Source: Tillus elongatus (Eukaryota; Arthropoda; Insecta; Coleoptera; Cleridae). Taken from it: a stretch of DNA of 64,000 nt. The stretch covers positions 135,298,370 through 135,362,369 of the forward strand of contig OZ023263.1 in assembly GCA_964006375.1 (NCBI GenBank), read 5' to 3'. Made by a program: the position numbers and the translations under genes. Every line of letters starts with the position of its first letter. Positions within the stretch are counted from its first letter, which is position 1. Below are positions 11,665-23,165 of this stretch, in pieces. The notes under the pieces are model-generated. The model did no database searches. It was given only the letters and a program-made list of their open reading frames with translations, and was not told the DNA's origin.

Positions 11665-11794
11665 AACATTATAACCAAAAAAAATTTAAATCAAATCGAA
11701 TATATGATGCCATTCGTGAAGTTCCTGGTGTTGTCATGGGTTTTGGTAGTTTCGACACAATGTCCTTCCTTTCAGCCCATGAAATATCCTCATT

Positions 11795-13794
11795 CTATGG
11801 GAATACAAATCCTTGAAGACACTTTTTCAAAAATATGTCTTCAAATTCCCCATTTTCTAAAACTTCTATGACTTTTCCAATGTAATATAGGGATCGTTTT
11901 TTTGTTGCAAACTTCACTAACAAATCATCATCCTTTGTGATTTCTTCATCATCTAAAAGGTCTGCAATATTGTCATTATCAGCTTCAAAATCTAAATTTA
12001 TATCAGAATCAGACAAATTGTTTCTAAACTTTATAGTTGCAGAGACATTCAAGGGTAAATCTATGTCACAATCTGATGATGAAGTGTCATCTTGAACTGC
12101 TTTATTCTTCTTTCTCTTCTTTTCTATTTTTAACTGATCACTATTTTGTGTTTTCTTTTAAGTAGATGATGACACCAATTTTCTCGAAGTGTTTATCTTT
12201 TTTAACCTTAACAGTCTGATTTTTTCCAATTCAAGTCTTTCCTGTTCAGGTGTAGCAGTGTATATTCTTGATTTTCCTACTCTCGATTTTTTATTCATTT
12301 TTCTAGGGTTAGCCTTAGGTAACGGTTTTACAATAGATACAACAGAGTGTATCCTAATTTTGTCCTTGGGTTTGACAGCTTCATCTACCAATGCATTCAG
12401 CATAACTCTGATCATAGCTTCTACGTCGTGGTTTTTAGATGAACTTTGAACGTCTATATCGAGGTCGGGCTGAACAGTAAGGCTTATATCAACAATTTTC
12501 GCAGGAATCATGTGTTCCTCGTTTCCAGGACAAGGACGGTCTGTAGCAAATGAGGCGCAAAAATCGTCATTATAGACTAATGAGTCAATAGACCACAATC
12601 CAGTGCTCTTGAAACTACTAATGATGTTACAAGGAGTGAAAGTTTGCAAATATGGCTGAGTTGTCAATTTCGCTACATCATAAATAGTAATCTGCTTCCC
12701 AGGGTTCGATAGTATGAAATCATTGAAAGATGCCTTGCATTTAGATTTGAAAGGACCAAACACGGCCTTGTCCAGGGGCTGCATTTTATGAGTAAAATGC
12801 GGTGGAAAAGATAGCAATACAATTCCACGTTCTTTGGCATACAAAACGGCATTTAAAGACACATGTGTCTCATGATTATCTAATAGCAGGAGAATCCTAT
12901 TCAATAGGCTACAATGTGTATGATTTTTAATGTGCTCTAATAATTTAAGAAATATATTTGCTGACATCCATCCAGATTTCTCAGCAAAACCAACAGCCCC
13001 TAGAACAGCACCGGACAAAAACCGATCCTTTATTCTTACACGAGGGAATATGAAGAGCGGGGGAATCGAACCACCAACAGTTGAAATTATTCCACACATT
13101 GTGACTAGAATCCTCGCTCGGCAGATACACACTGTCCTACTGCTTTCCATCCTGTTTCTGCTATTATTCTGGGTGCTTGGAGGACTGTTGTAACACTTGT
13201 TTCATCTGTGTTCCAAACACAATCCGGCGAAAAATTATATTTATCTTGCACTGTTGCATAATTATTAAAAAATTCTTCCACATTGACTTTGTTGAAAGTC
13301 GAAGCTCTTGCTATACTTGTGTTTTCAGGTTTACAGTTAGAAAGCTTTGGATGGCGTTTCATGAAACACTGCATCCAATCAATGCCCGCTATTTTGTTCT
13401 TCTCCCAATTTTCAGGAACCTTCTTACCCAACTTAATGGCATATTCGAATGCCAATTCACGACAGAGTTTATATGTCAAGCCGTAACACATTTTTGAACA
13501 TTGTGTGAGATATAACTCCAATTCCATTGCTTCATTTTTAGAAAATACTTGCCGTGTAGCATATTTTGATACAACTTCGTTCCCAGAATTGTCGATGTTA
13601 TCGTTCAAGCACTTTTTAACTTTCGCAACGCTATCATATTGAGTAAATTTTGGTATATTGAATGCGACTGCAGCAGCTCTTAAAGCCATAGTTTTGCTGA
13701 TAACATTTCTTATAGTATTCCCTAAGACATCACTGGGGATTTCTGGTTGAATAGAACAGTTTTTTTTTGTATGTTCGCACCATCCTGCAAACAA
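11795..13794 (-). pseudogene. Pogo-like transposase 1 (one frameshift, one in-frame stop)
   Basis: The N-terminal part (13105-13794) has a CENP-B-type DNA-binding region ending in a Trp-Met-Gln-Cys-Phe-Met-Lys-Arg-His peptide and the first catalytic Asp (Asn-Thr-Asp-Glu-Thr). The second part (12158-13150) has the second Asp (Leu-Asp-Asn-His-Glu) and the third in Gln-Pro-Leu-Asp. A shift near 13110 separates them. A TAA near 12160 ends the second part, but the same frame continues to 11795 with an acidic tail and a Leu-Val-Lys-Phe-Ala-Thr-Lys-Lys peptide of the type found at the C-terminus of relatives. The enzyme would cut at the TIRs and join at TA. Confidence 0.85.
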
Positions 13795-14439
13795 AAATGA
13801 ATATCAACCCGATAAAAATTGTCAGATTGCATGAGATATACATGAATTAAAACTATATCCTATTATATTGTATTATCTCGTATTTTTAGAATTGATCACA
13901 TTCTCAATCTTCTGTAATCCACTTAACAAGATAAGAAGTGCCACTATTCAATCCTACATTATATAGCGGAGTTAACAGAAACAATGTGTATCCTATGTAA
14001 TCTATTTATTACAGGGTAAGTGAACATGGGGCAGATTCATACAGTCCGGACCTGCCCCACATGAATTGCGGGATGTGCCCCAGCTGCACATAATTGAATT
14101 TAAATGCGCTTACTTTTACAAGCACATGAAATATTAACCGTTTTTTGAGGTTATATACATAAAAATAATCACTCTTTCTAGTGAAACTATCAAATCTTAC
14201 CTGAATTTCAAAAGTCGTGGTGTAGGACCTTACTACTAGGTAGCTCAATCTTATATCAAGAGTCCGTTTTTCACCATTTATTATGTATTTTTCATAATTT
14301 TCAATTTAAACTCACGATGTCTGTTGTCAACGTTTCAAGATGGTAGACTGGAGGATTGGTTATTCTAGTATCATTTCTTGGCTGCAAACTTGAACTGTCC
14401 GGAGGTGCCCCATGTCCGGACCTGCCCCCTTCTCCCCTA

Positions 14440-14900
14440 TATCATTTTCTTACAAAAGGGTTAGAGAAAATATTTAAAGATAATGACTTCAGAGTTGTTT
14501 ATAAAGTTGATAATTTGAGGAACCTTCTGGGTGGACCAAAGGATGCTATTGACTCCAGACATAAATCGGGCATTTATCAAATATTTTGTAATAGTTGCGA
14601 GTAAATCTATATTGGGCAAATGCGGAGATCAATAACAAGATTCAAAGAGCACATAGCTCATATCAGATTCAATAGAGCAGGCATATCTAGCGTTGCCCAA
14701 CATATGATTGACTCGGGGCATAAGGTAATCTTAAGTTATTCAAAGCAACCACAGATTATCGCAAGTTAGATGCTTTGGAAAGTTTAGAAATCCGTAAAGT
14801 GAATCCACAAAATTTAATGAATTCAGAACATGGGTCCGGTCAATTCAGCACTTTTTGAAATAGCACGAAATAATCCATGGTCGCTTCCAATATCGACAGA
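14440..14900 (+). pseudogene. PLE1 GIY-YIG endonuclease domain (broken)
   Basis: After the pogo junction the frame encodes a linker with Leu-Leu-Gly-Gly-Pro-Lys-Asp, then a Gly-Ile-Tyr-Gln-Ile-Phe-Cys peptide near 14569. A TAA at 14602-14604 falls before the Tyr-Ile-Gly half, which is still visible at 14608-14617, followed by an Arg/Phe/Glu-His helix. In PLEs this domain nicks target DNA. The stop and later shifts disable it. Confidence 0.8.
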
Positions 14901-15035
14901 ACAGGTTAGGCATATCCACTGATGCAACAATACTGCTTGAATTACGTCATCCGGTGTTGTAGCATCGGGTACTGAGGCATCCGATATTGCATCATATGGT
15001 GTTGCATCATCGGTATTGCATCATAATCCGGTATT

Positions 15036-15197
15036 GCATCATCGGTATTTCATCATTTTTAGTGTATAGTTTAGGTATATAAATAGGATAATTTTTGCCC
15101 ATTCAGTTAGTTTAGCGACAGCTACTGATGAAGATAACTTCGTTGTTCTCTGTTATTATTTTTGTTGTTTTAGGGGGGACTCTGTTTTTTGCGTCAA
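15036..15197 (+). repeat. PLE1 right inverted terminal repeat
   Basis: Plus-strand partner of 10268-10443. It carries the same ctactgatgaag core (15122-15152), but the stem II partner and GAAA strand are more decayed than on the left. Confidence 0.85.
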
Positions 15198-15856
<659 letters not shown>

Positions 15857-15957
15857 TTCTATATAACAATATAATATACCTAAGTCTTACAGCTTTTATT
15901 CAAAGGTACATGATTATAATTAGCTAAAAACATGTTAAAATAAGCTTTTCAATACAG

Positions 15958-16182
15958 TGGTAAAACACTTTGGTCCATCTATACCTTTGTACATTTTTAG
16001 TTCTCCAGGAGAGAATCCACAGGAGTGTACAGTCGACTATCAGTGTTTGGGATCATCTAGAATGCGAAGTCAAGCCATCGCAACTGAGGTCTTGGGTAAT
16101 ATTAGAGCTGGGCCTGGAATACCTCGAAGCATATATGACACAAGCAACTTTGTGGTTGGAACTGGCTACATGAAAACATCTG
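15958..16182 (+). CDS. Possible internal exon of an unidentified host gene
   Basis: An acceptor-like ttcaatacag ends at 15957 and a donor gtatga starts at 16183, enclosing 225 bases (exactly 75 codons, phase-symmetric) without a stop. The encoded segment is mixed in composition with Cys, Pro and Gly (for example Ser-Ser-Pro-Gly-Glu-Asn-Pro and Gly-Pro-Gly-Ile-Pro-Arg) and does not look like any TE protein I know. It is the only undamaged coding-like stretch in its neighbourhood. I cannot name a family. It could also be chance or part of an unrecognised element. Confidence 0.4.
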
Positions 16183-16254
16183 GTATGAATGTATTTTTTT
16201 TTAGATTTTAAGTATATGTGGTTAGATGGTATATAAAAATATATTTATTTATTT

Positions 16255-17275
16255 TGGTACCTAGAAAAGGTGAACGCTGTGCATAACAACTCCTTGAGCT
16301 TTAGAGTCCATTTCAATAAACAATTTATTAGTGAAGTGTTACAAGTTACAATTAACACGGGAAAGAAAAATAATATCCCCCAACAAACTTGTATGTACTT
16401 CAAAAATAGGAAGACATCCGTACTTTTCACCAGCTATAAAGAAATTCTGAAAATTCAAACGGAAATATATTGTAGCAAAACAAATCATGATTTGGCTTGT
16501 AACATTAATAATTTTGATATCGTAAAAGTCTCTTCCTAGTCCATTACAGCAAATACCCAGAAGAACTGGGAAATAAATAGACATAATCCAATTAAGGGAA
16601 AGTGGTTACCATGTTTTTACAGATGGCTCCAAAATTGCACATTAATAAAAGATTTAAAATACTTAACGAACTGTGAAAAATTAAAAACATCAATAGAACC
16701 CTTGTTAAAAATTATTTATTAACATAACTCTGAGAATTACTGTATACACTTACACGTCAAGATGAGAATGTCTTGTTGCTTTGGCTAAGCCCACTGTGGT
16801 GTCAGAGACAACGGAAATGTGGATACATTAGCAAAAATCGTTATTACAAAAGGTGATAAGTGTGGGTATAAATGCCCTTTCCAAGATCCAAAACAATTTG
16901 AAAAGAATGGTCTGATGTATATAAACATTAAAAAGGAATGTTTTACAAACTATAATTGGAACCAAATTTGACACCTCGCTATTGCTACTATGACAAAACA
17001 CTTCTCACAACTACTTCTAGGTTAAGATTGAATCATGTCCTAGTACCAGCCTATTTTAATAAAAATGCTCTTAAAGACCACCCCAATTGTGAATGCGGGG
17101 AGTATGGTAATGCAGAACATATCATATTGGATTATTCACTAGAAACATATAAACTACTTTTTTTGTACATTATTCAAAGTAAGGAAACACATTTACCGTT
17201 TAGTTTGCTAAAATTGTTACAAACAAAAATTATAAGTGTATATGTATTATTTATCTTAATATGCATGCCATAAAT
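16255..17275 (+). pseudogene. Non-LTR retrotransposon 3' fragment (RNase H end and Cys/His tail)
   Basis: Near 16790-16835 the plus strand encodes His-Cys-Gly-Val, then a Gly-Asn-Val-Asp-Thr-Leu-Ala-Lys peptide, the final conserved block of RNase H in non-LTR elements. At 17085-17140 a Cys-Glu-Cys-Gly ... His-Ile-Ile-Leu-Asp pattern matches the C-terminal knuckle after an Arg-Leu-Arg-Leu-Asn-His peptide. Upstream sequence to 16255 is probably part of the same fragment but weaker. Several stops are present. Confidence 0.6.
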
Positions 17276-17350
17276 ATTAATATATAGGTAGAATAATTTG
17301 TCAAAAATGTATATAACATGTAAGATATTGTGGGGAAAAAACAAAAAGAA

Positions 17351-17580
<230 letters not shown>

Positions 17581-17583
17581 TTA

Positions 17584-18053
17584 CAGGATGATTCTTTGGC
17601 GAAAATAAGGGGTGTCTTTCTTATAAAGTTTTTCTTGAAACCCCTTCCAAGTTACAGCCCTTTGAAATTTTGGCAACAAAAAAAGTTTTCATTAATTTTC
17701 TCCGTTATGGAATAATTTTAAAAAACGAAATTTTGCAGATGCATAAGGCTAACAAAATGACAGTTTTAAAAGGATTTTATAACCCTATAATGTTATCACA
17801 AGAGGGTGAAAAAACCTACCCTTACATTATTTTTTATCAGTACTTTTTATTGTGTGTACCGTTTTCTATTTAAAAAAATGATTTAGAAAGAAGGAATCAT
17901 TTAGCAACTTTTTTATGTCTTGACATTTTCTCATCACAAAAAATTAAAATATTACTCAGATCGATGTCACATGTATTTACAGAGTGGTTGTTATTTGCTG
18001 AAAAAACAAGTACGTGGTAGGCTGTCAAATAACATCATAATTACACTAATATG
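17584..18053 (+). repeat. Mariner left long inverted repeat
   Basis: Pairs with 19344-19827 across landmarks such as atgcataaggctaacaaaat and gtacgtggtaggctgtcaaa. Much longer than the roughly 30-bp ends of classical mariners. Confidence 0.9.
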
Positions 18054-18197
18054 TTAATATGTATTGTTCTGGCTTTTACTAATTTCCAAAAATTCATAAT
18101 AAGAAACAACAATTAGGTATTGTACTACTATTTAATAATTAATAATTAACAAACTAAGAAACGAAAAGAAATATTAACAAAATGTCAGTACGTATCA

Positions 18198-19250
18198 TCA
18201 TAATAAATGGTGAAAATGTCCCCCTTCTGAGAGAACGCATGACTCTAGTTTGTTTCTCATTGAACTTCGTATTCTATGAAAAATACCGGGTGTGTTTCTT
18301 ATAATATCACATGATGCGATAATATGATTTCTGAGGTCATCGGTGTTTGTAACAGGACTTGAATAAACTAAGGTTTTCAGAAAACCCCACAGGTAAAAAT
18401 CCAACGGATTCAATTCAGGAGATCGGGCAGGCCAATTCTGTGGGCCTCCTCGACCTATCCAACGATTTGGGTAAACTTCGTTCAAGTAGTTACGAGCGTT
18501 GATACTAAAATGAGCCGGAGCCCCGTCGTGCATGTACCACATTTGTTGTCTAATTTGTAAAGGAATATTTTCAAGAAGTAGGGGCAACTCTTCTTCGAGT
18601 AGATGACAGTACACTCCTCCATATAGTCTTGTCAGAGGAAAATATGGTCCAATTAAGTCATCACCAATGGCAGCAAGCCATACATTTAATGAAAACTGGT
18701 GTTGAAAATGAGATTCCGTAATTTCGTGTGGGTTTTCTTCAGACCATATGTGGTTATTATGAAAATTTCTAATAGATTCTCGTGAAAAGTTGGCCTCATC
18801 AGTAAATAAAATACTATATAAGAACTGTGGAACTTGCGTGATCATTTGAAGCATCCATTGACAAAAGATTAAACGAGGTAAAAAATCACGAGGTAAGAGC
18901 CCTTGAACTCGTTGGATATGGTAGGGATACAGTAGTTGTTCTTTTAAAATTCTAAATACTGTGGAATAGCTGACATTTAAGACTTGAGCGATTCTTCTTG
19001 TACTTGTACCAGGAGTTTCTTCAATTAAATTGAGGATAGCCTCTTCAAGTGCTACAGTTCTTACTTCTCTAGAACGCCCGCAATCGGCGGCACCTCTTGA
19101 AAATTTTCCTTCTTCTTGCAGACGTTGATGAATGCGTGCGAATATGCTGTGATGGGGTACAGTTCTATTTGGATATAACTCAGTGTAGAAGCGCTGTGCT
19201 CTTAATCCATTGCCATTAGCACGGCCATATTCAAAATGCATATTTGCCAT
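18198..19250 (-). CDS. Mariner-like transposase, D41D type, intact reading frame
   Basis: The gene encodes 350 residues without a stop, within the usual mariner range. An N-terminal helix-turn-helix region with an Arg-Ala/Tyr-rich first helix resembles the DUF4817-type domain, and a second helix-turn-helix follows near residues 65-110. Catalytic acids are visible in Phe-Thr-Asp-Glu-Ala, Met-His-Asp-Gly-Ala-Pro-Ala-His and Glu-Leu-Asn-Pro-Leu-Asp, with 41 residues between the second and third Asp (D41D rather than D34D). The protein would bind the repeats, excise the element and insert at TA. No neighbour gene is shared. The ATG lies at 19248-19250 (minus). Confidence 0.9.
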   Translation of the reverse strand: MANMHFEYGRANGNGLRAQRFYTELYPNRTVPHHSIFARIHQRLQEEGKFSRGAADCGRSREVRTVALEEAILNLIEETPGTSTRRIAQVLNVSYSTVFRILKEQLLYPYHIQRVQGLLPRDFLPRLIFCQWMLQMITQVPQFLYSILFTDEANFSRESIRNFHNNHIWSEENPHEITESHFQHQFSLNVWLAAIGDDLIGPYFPLTRLYGGVYCHLLEEELPLLLENIPLQIRQQMWYMHDGAPAHFSINARNYLNEVYPNRWIGRGGPQNWPARSPELNPLDFYLWGFLKTLVYSSPVTNTDDLRNHIIASCDIIRNTPGIFHRIRSSMRNKLESCVLSEGGHFHHLL

Positions 19251-19343
19251 TTCGGAATTGGTATAATTTACAATTTTATTCAGTAATTTGTTCTAAGTGT
19301 TTAAAAAATTCTCGATAGATTGACAGCAACGAGAACAATTAAT

Positions 19344-20505
<1,162 letters not shown>

Positions 20506-20506
20506 T

Positions 20507-20524
20507 TGGTCCATGGACCCAGGA
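20507..20524 (+). other. Primer-binding site of Bel/Pao A
   Basis: TGGTCCATGGACCCAGG starts one base after the LTR, at the place where a tRNA 3' end (CCA complement TGG) primes minus-strand synthesis. The tRNA was not identified. Confidence 0.65.
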
Positions 20525-21059
20525 TTATCATAGTCTGCATTAAATAAATTAAATTCAGTCAAACAGCGTTAAAATAAACGTAAATGCGATACTATATCTT
20601 ATCGGGTTTTTATCGCGTTTTTTATACCGCTTTTGTTCAAATCTTGAATCGTGTCCATTAAGGACGATTCGTGTCCGTCGGCTTATTGTCGTCATCGCTG
20701 CTGGGTGGTGATCTACTTGTAGTTCATTTGTAACGACTGTTCTGTAGTTTAACTACCACAGATTTCTATATTCTGTGGCCTGTCATAATTTTAGATCTCA
20801 CGGGGTTTGACGTTTGACATTTCTGATGTTCTGCCTAATATACATAAGATAGGTTATGTTAATGTATACATGATAGAAGTGATCAAACTTGTAATCAATT
20901 CGTTGTTTACATAAAATACATAATATTTGAATACATTTTATCAATTAGTTGATACATAAAAAACAATAGGTTAATTTCATTCGTGAAATTATTAACTTGT
21001 TTGCAAGTTAGACTTTTAGTTTGTTAATTTGTTGTCTGACTAATTACAATGGATAAAAA
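20525..21059 (+). other. 5' leader of Bel/Pao A
   Basis: Non-coding leader between primer-binding site and gag. Part of it (from about 20690) is shared with element B at 27205-27640, which confirms it as element sequence. An ATG at 21049-21051 opens only four codons before TGA. Element B has one extra A in the matching run (ggataaaaaaatg), so a one-base loss here may have cut off the true gag start. Confidence 0.7.
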
Positions 21060-23165
21060 TTGAAACTTTTAAAGACAGAAACATTTATTATTAGTTCTAA
21101 ATGCCAGAAAATTCTTGAGTTGTTAATAGTTGCTGAGAGAAGTGAAGATGAAGGTGATATATATAAAGCTTTGACTAGATGTGAGGACTTATACCAGTTA
21201 AACTCTGCACATCAGTTACTTCACTCTAAAATCCTAGAAATGTTTATTGAAAATGACCAAGAGGAAAAATTGGATCAGGAACATGAATGTTTGCAAAATT
21301 TTGAAGACTTGTATTATTCAATTAAGGAAAAACAACGGTGTGTTTTGGAAATATTGGAAAGAAAGACAACTGTAAGTAAGATTAATACTGAAGGCTCTAG
21401 GCAAACATGTGTCAAACTTCCTGCGATACAGCTTCCTTCTTTTGCTGGTGACATAAAAGAATATCAATGTTTTATTGAATTGTTTAAAAGCTTAGTTGAT
21501 GAAAATCAGAATTTAAGTGATATCGAAAAATTTCATTATTTACTTTTATCTTTGAAAGGTGAAGCTAGTGTTTTAGTTAAATCACTGCAATTAACTGCTT
21601 CAAACTATCCAATTGCTTTAAATTTACTGGATAAAAGATACATGAATAAACGTATCATAGCAGGTAGTTATTTGCAGGCCTTGTATAAAATTCCTCCTGT
21701 AATGGAGCGAACTTCAAAAAATTTAAACCATGTCATAAATAGCTTTTCTGAAAATTTAAGTGCATTTAGGTCAATAATTCCTGACCTTAAAAATCAACTT
21801 GATTTTTTGTTGCTGAATCTTCTTGTTCGTAAATTGGATGGCCAGACTAGGGAACGGTTTGAGTTAACTATTTTAGATGATGCATTGCCCTCAATTCAGG
21901 AGTTGATTGAGTTTGTCTATGCCCAGGCTCGGGCGCTTGAAAACTCTTGTGGGGACTTTGATACTAAAGGTAGGAGAGCTGGTCCCTCAACTAAATCTTC
22001 ACGGCTTTCGTTGATTGTGAATTCATGTAAATGTAGTCTTTGTGAATCCAAACATGAGCTATATAAATGTGATGTATTTTTAAATAAGTCACCTCAGGAT
22101 AGATTTACTGTGATAAAATCATTGAATTGTTGTATACTTTGCTTTGGTGAGTCGCATCGTGTTTCAGGTTGCAAATCAAAGAGAAAGTGTGGCCAATGTA
22201 AGCAGAGACATAACACTTTGTTGCATTTTAAGGGACAGTTTCACAAGGATAGATCTAAATCAGACAATTCAGACTTAACCAGTCAGCACACTGATGTTTG
22301 CTTAAACTCTGAGACATCAACATCAGATGGTTCAAATGTAGATGAACTACAAAGCTCTTCAACTGGGGTACAAGCCGATCAGATTTTATGTCCGATGGGG
22401 CAAGGTGGTTCTGGTAATATTGGCCTAAGTGTTTTGGCATCTGTTTCGACGGTGTTGTTGGGTACTGCTGTTGTGGAGAGTGTTGATTGCTCGGGGAGTT
22501 CTCAACTCATTCGTGTGGTTTTGGATTCAGGCAGCCAGTTATCCTTCATTTCAGAAGCATGTGTTCAGAGACTTGGTCTTCGAAGGAAAAGCTCTTGCGT
22601 CACAGTTAGAGGTTTAAGCCAAACACCATCTGCTGTTGGAAAGGGTATAGTAAATTGTTATATTCGACCTCGTGACATGTTGGCCCCAACCTTGAACATA
22701 GAAGCTGTTGTTTTACCAAAAATTTGTTCGGATTTGCCTGATACAACCGTGGACCCTCAAAATTGGAAGCATCTTGATGGCCTCAAATTGGCTGATCCTA
22801 GGTTTCATTTACCTCAGCCCTTAGATATGTTGTTAGGTGCGGAATTTGTTCCGTATTTGTTGACAGGGGGTGTGGTTAGGGGTGAAAGGATTGGTGATCC
22901 CATTGCGATAAATACTATTTTTGGGTACATTCTAATGGGAAAGGTGACATGTGGAGTGCCGCAACAGTCTGAGCAGGTTTGTTTATTTTCAGAGGTTTCA
23001 ATTGATAATATAGTTAGCAAATTCTGGGAATTAGAAAACGTTCCCTCTGTAATAACCAATAAAGAAGACAGTTATTGTGAACGCCATTTCTTGGAAACTC
23101 ATTCGAGAAACCTTCAGGTAGGTATGTGGTGTCACTTCCATTCCGAGAGGATGGTTGCCACTTAG
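21060..23165 (+). CDS. gag: Bel/Pao A Gag-protease part of the polyprotein
   Basis: 701 open codons beginning at a non-ATG codon (TTG); the likely true ATG at 21049 is one frame off. Residues about 110-260 resemble the DUF1759 Gag region (Leu-Pro-Ser-Phe-Ala-Gly-Asp block). Residues about 325-390 hold Cys/His clusters (Cys-x2-Cys-Glu-Ser-Lys-His and Cys-Gly-Gln-Cys), probably nucleic-acid binding. Residues about 487-495 carry Leu-Asp-Ser-Gly-Ser, the aspartic protease site (DUF1758 type). The frame runs out after a one-base deletion near 23113, seen by comparison with element B, where aaatccttcagg reads aaaccttcagg here. Confidence 0.88.
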   Translation: MKLLKTETFIISSKCQKILELLIVAERSEDEGDIYKALTRCEDLYQLNSAHQLLHSKILEMFIENDQEEKLDQEHECLQNFEDLYYSIKEKQRCVLEILERKTTVSKINTEGSRQTCVKLPAIQLPSFAGDIKEYQCFIELFKSLVDENQNLSDIEKFHYLLLSLKGEASVLVKSLQLTASNYPIALNLLDKRYMNKRIIAGSYLQALYKIPPVMERTSKNLNHVINSFSENLSAFRSIIPDLKNQLDFLLLNLLVRKLDGQTRERFELTILDDALPSIQELIEFVYAQARALENSCGDFDTKGRRAGPSTKSSRLSLIVNSCKCSLCESKHELYKCDVFLNKSPQDRFTVIKSLNCCILCFGESHRVSGCKSKRKCGQCKQRHNTLLHFKGQFHKDRSKSDNSDLTSQHTDVCLNSETSTSDGSNVDELQSSSTGVQADQILCPMGQGGSGNIGLSVLASVSTVLLGTAVVESVDCSGSSQLIRVVLDSGSQLSFISEACVQRLGLRRKSSCVTVRGLSQTPSAVGKGIVNCYIRPRDMLAPTLNIEAVVLPKICSDLPDTTVDPQNWKHLDGLKLADPRFHLPQPLDMLLGAEFVPYLLTGGVVRGERIGDPIAINTIFGYILMGKVTCGVPQQSEQVCLFSEVSIDNIVSKFWELENVPSVITNKEDSYCERHFLETHSRNLQVGMWCHFHSERMVAT

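Larger units (their letters stand above)
10977..14437 (-). mobile_element. Pogo-like DNA transposon 1 with TA target-site duplication
   Basis: Terminal inverted repeats of about 25 bp begin GGAAAGAAGAGGGCAGG on the left and, read from the right, GGGGAGAAGGGGGCAGG, both continuing into a CGGACA-type motif. TA is duplicated at 10975-10976 and 14438-14439, the target of the pogo/Tigger group. Subterminal CGGAC and GGGGCA motifs recur near 11165-11215, 14030-14095 and 14395-14412, possibly transposase-binding sites. The total is 3461 bp, including a SINE. Confidence 0.9.
10268..15197 (+). mobile_element. Penelope-like element 1 (PLE1) with inverted terminal repeats
   Basis: Inverted repeats of about 170 bp (10268-10443 and 15036-15197) bracket a RT C-terminal part and a GIY-YIG endonuclease, the domain pair that defines canonical Penelope-like elements. 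The RT N-terminus is absent, so the copy is 5'-truncated. A pogo-like transposon sits in the linker between the two domains. Removing it with one TA restores a continuous frame across the junction. Confidence 0.85.

Noticed and set aside
11292..11678. Minus-strand frame of 128 codons across the SINE
   Set aside because: It spans a tRNA-derived SINE and its duplications; the reading is accidental.
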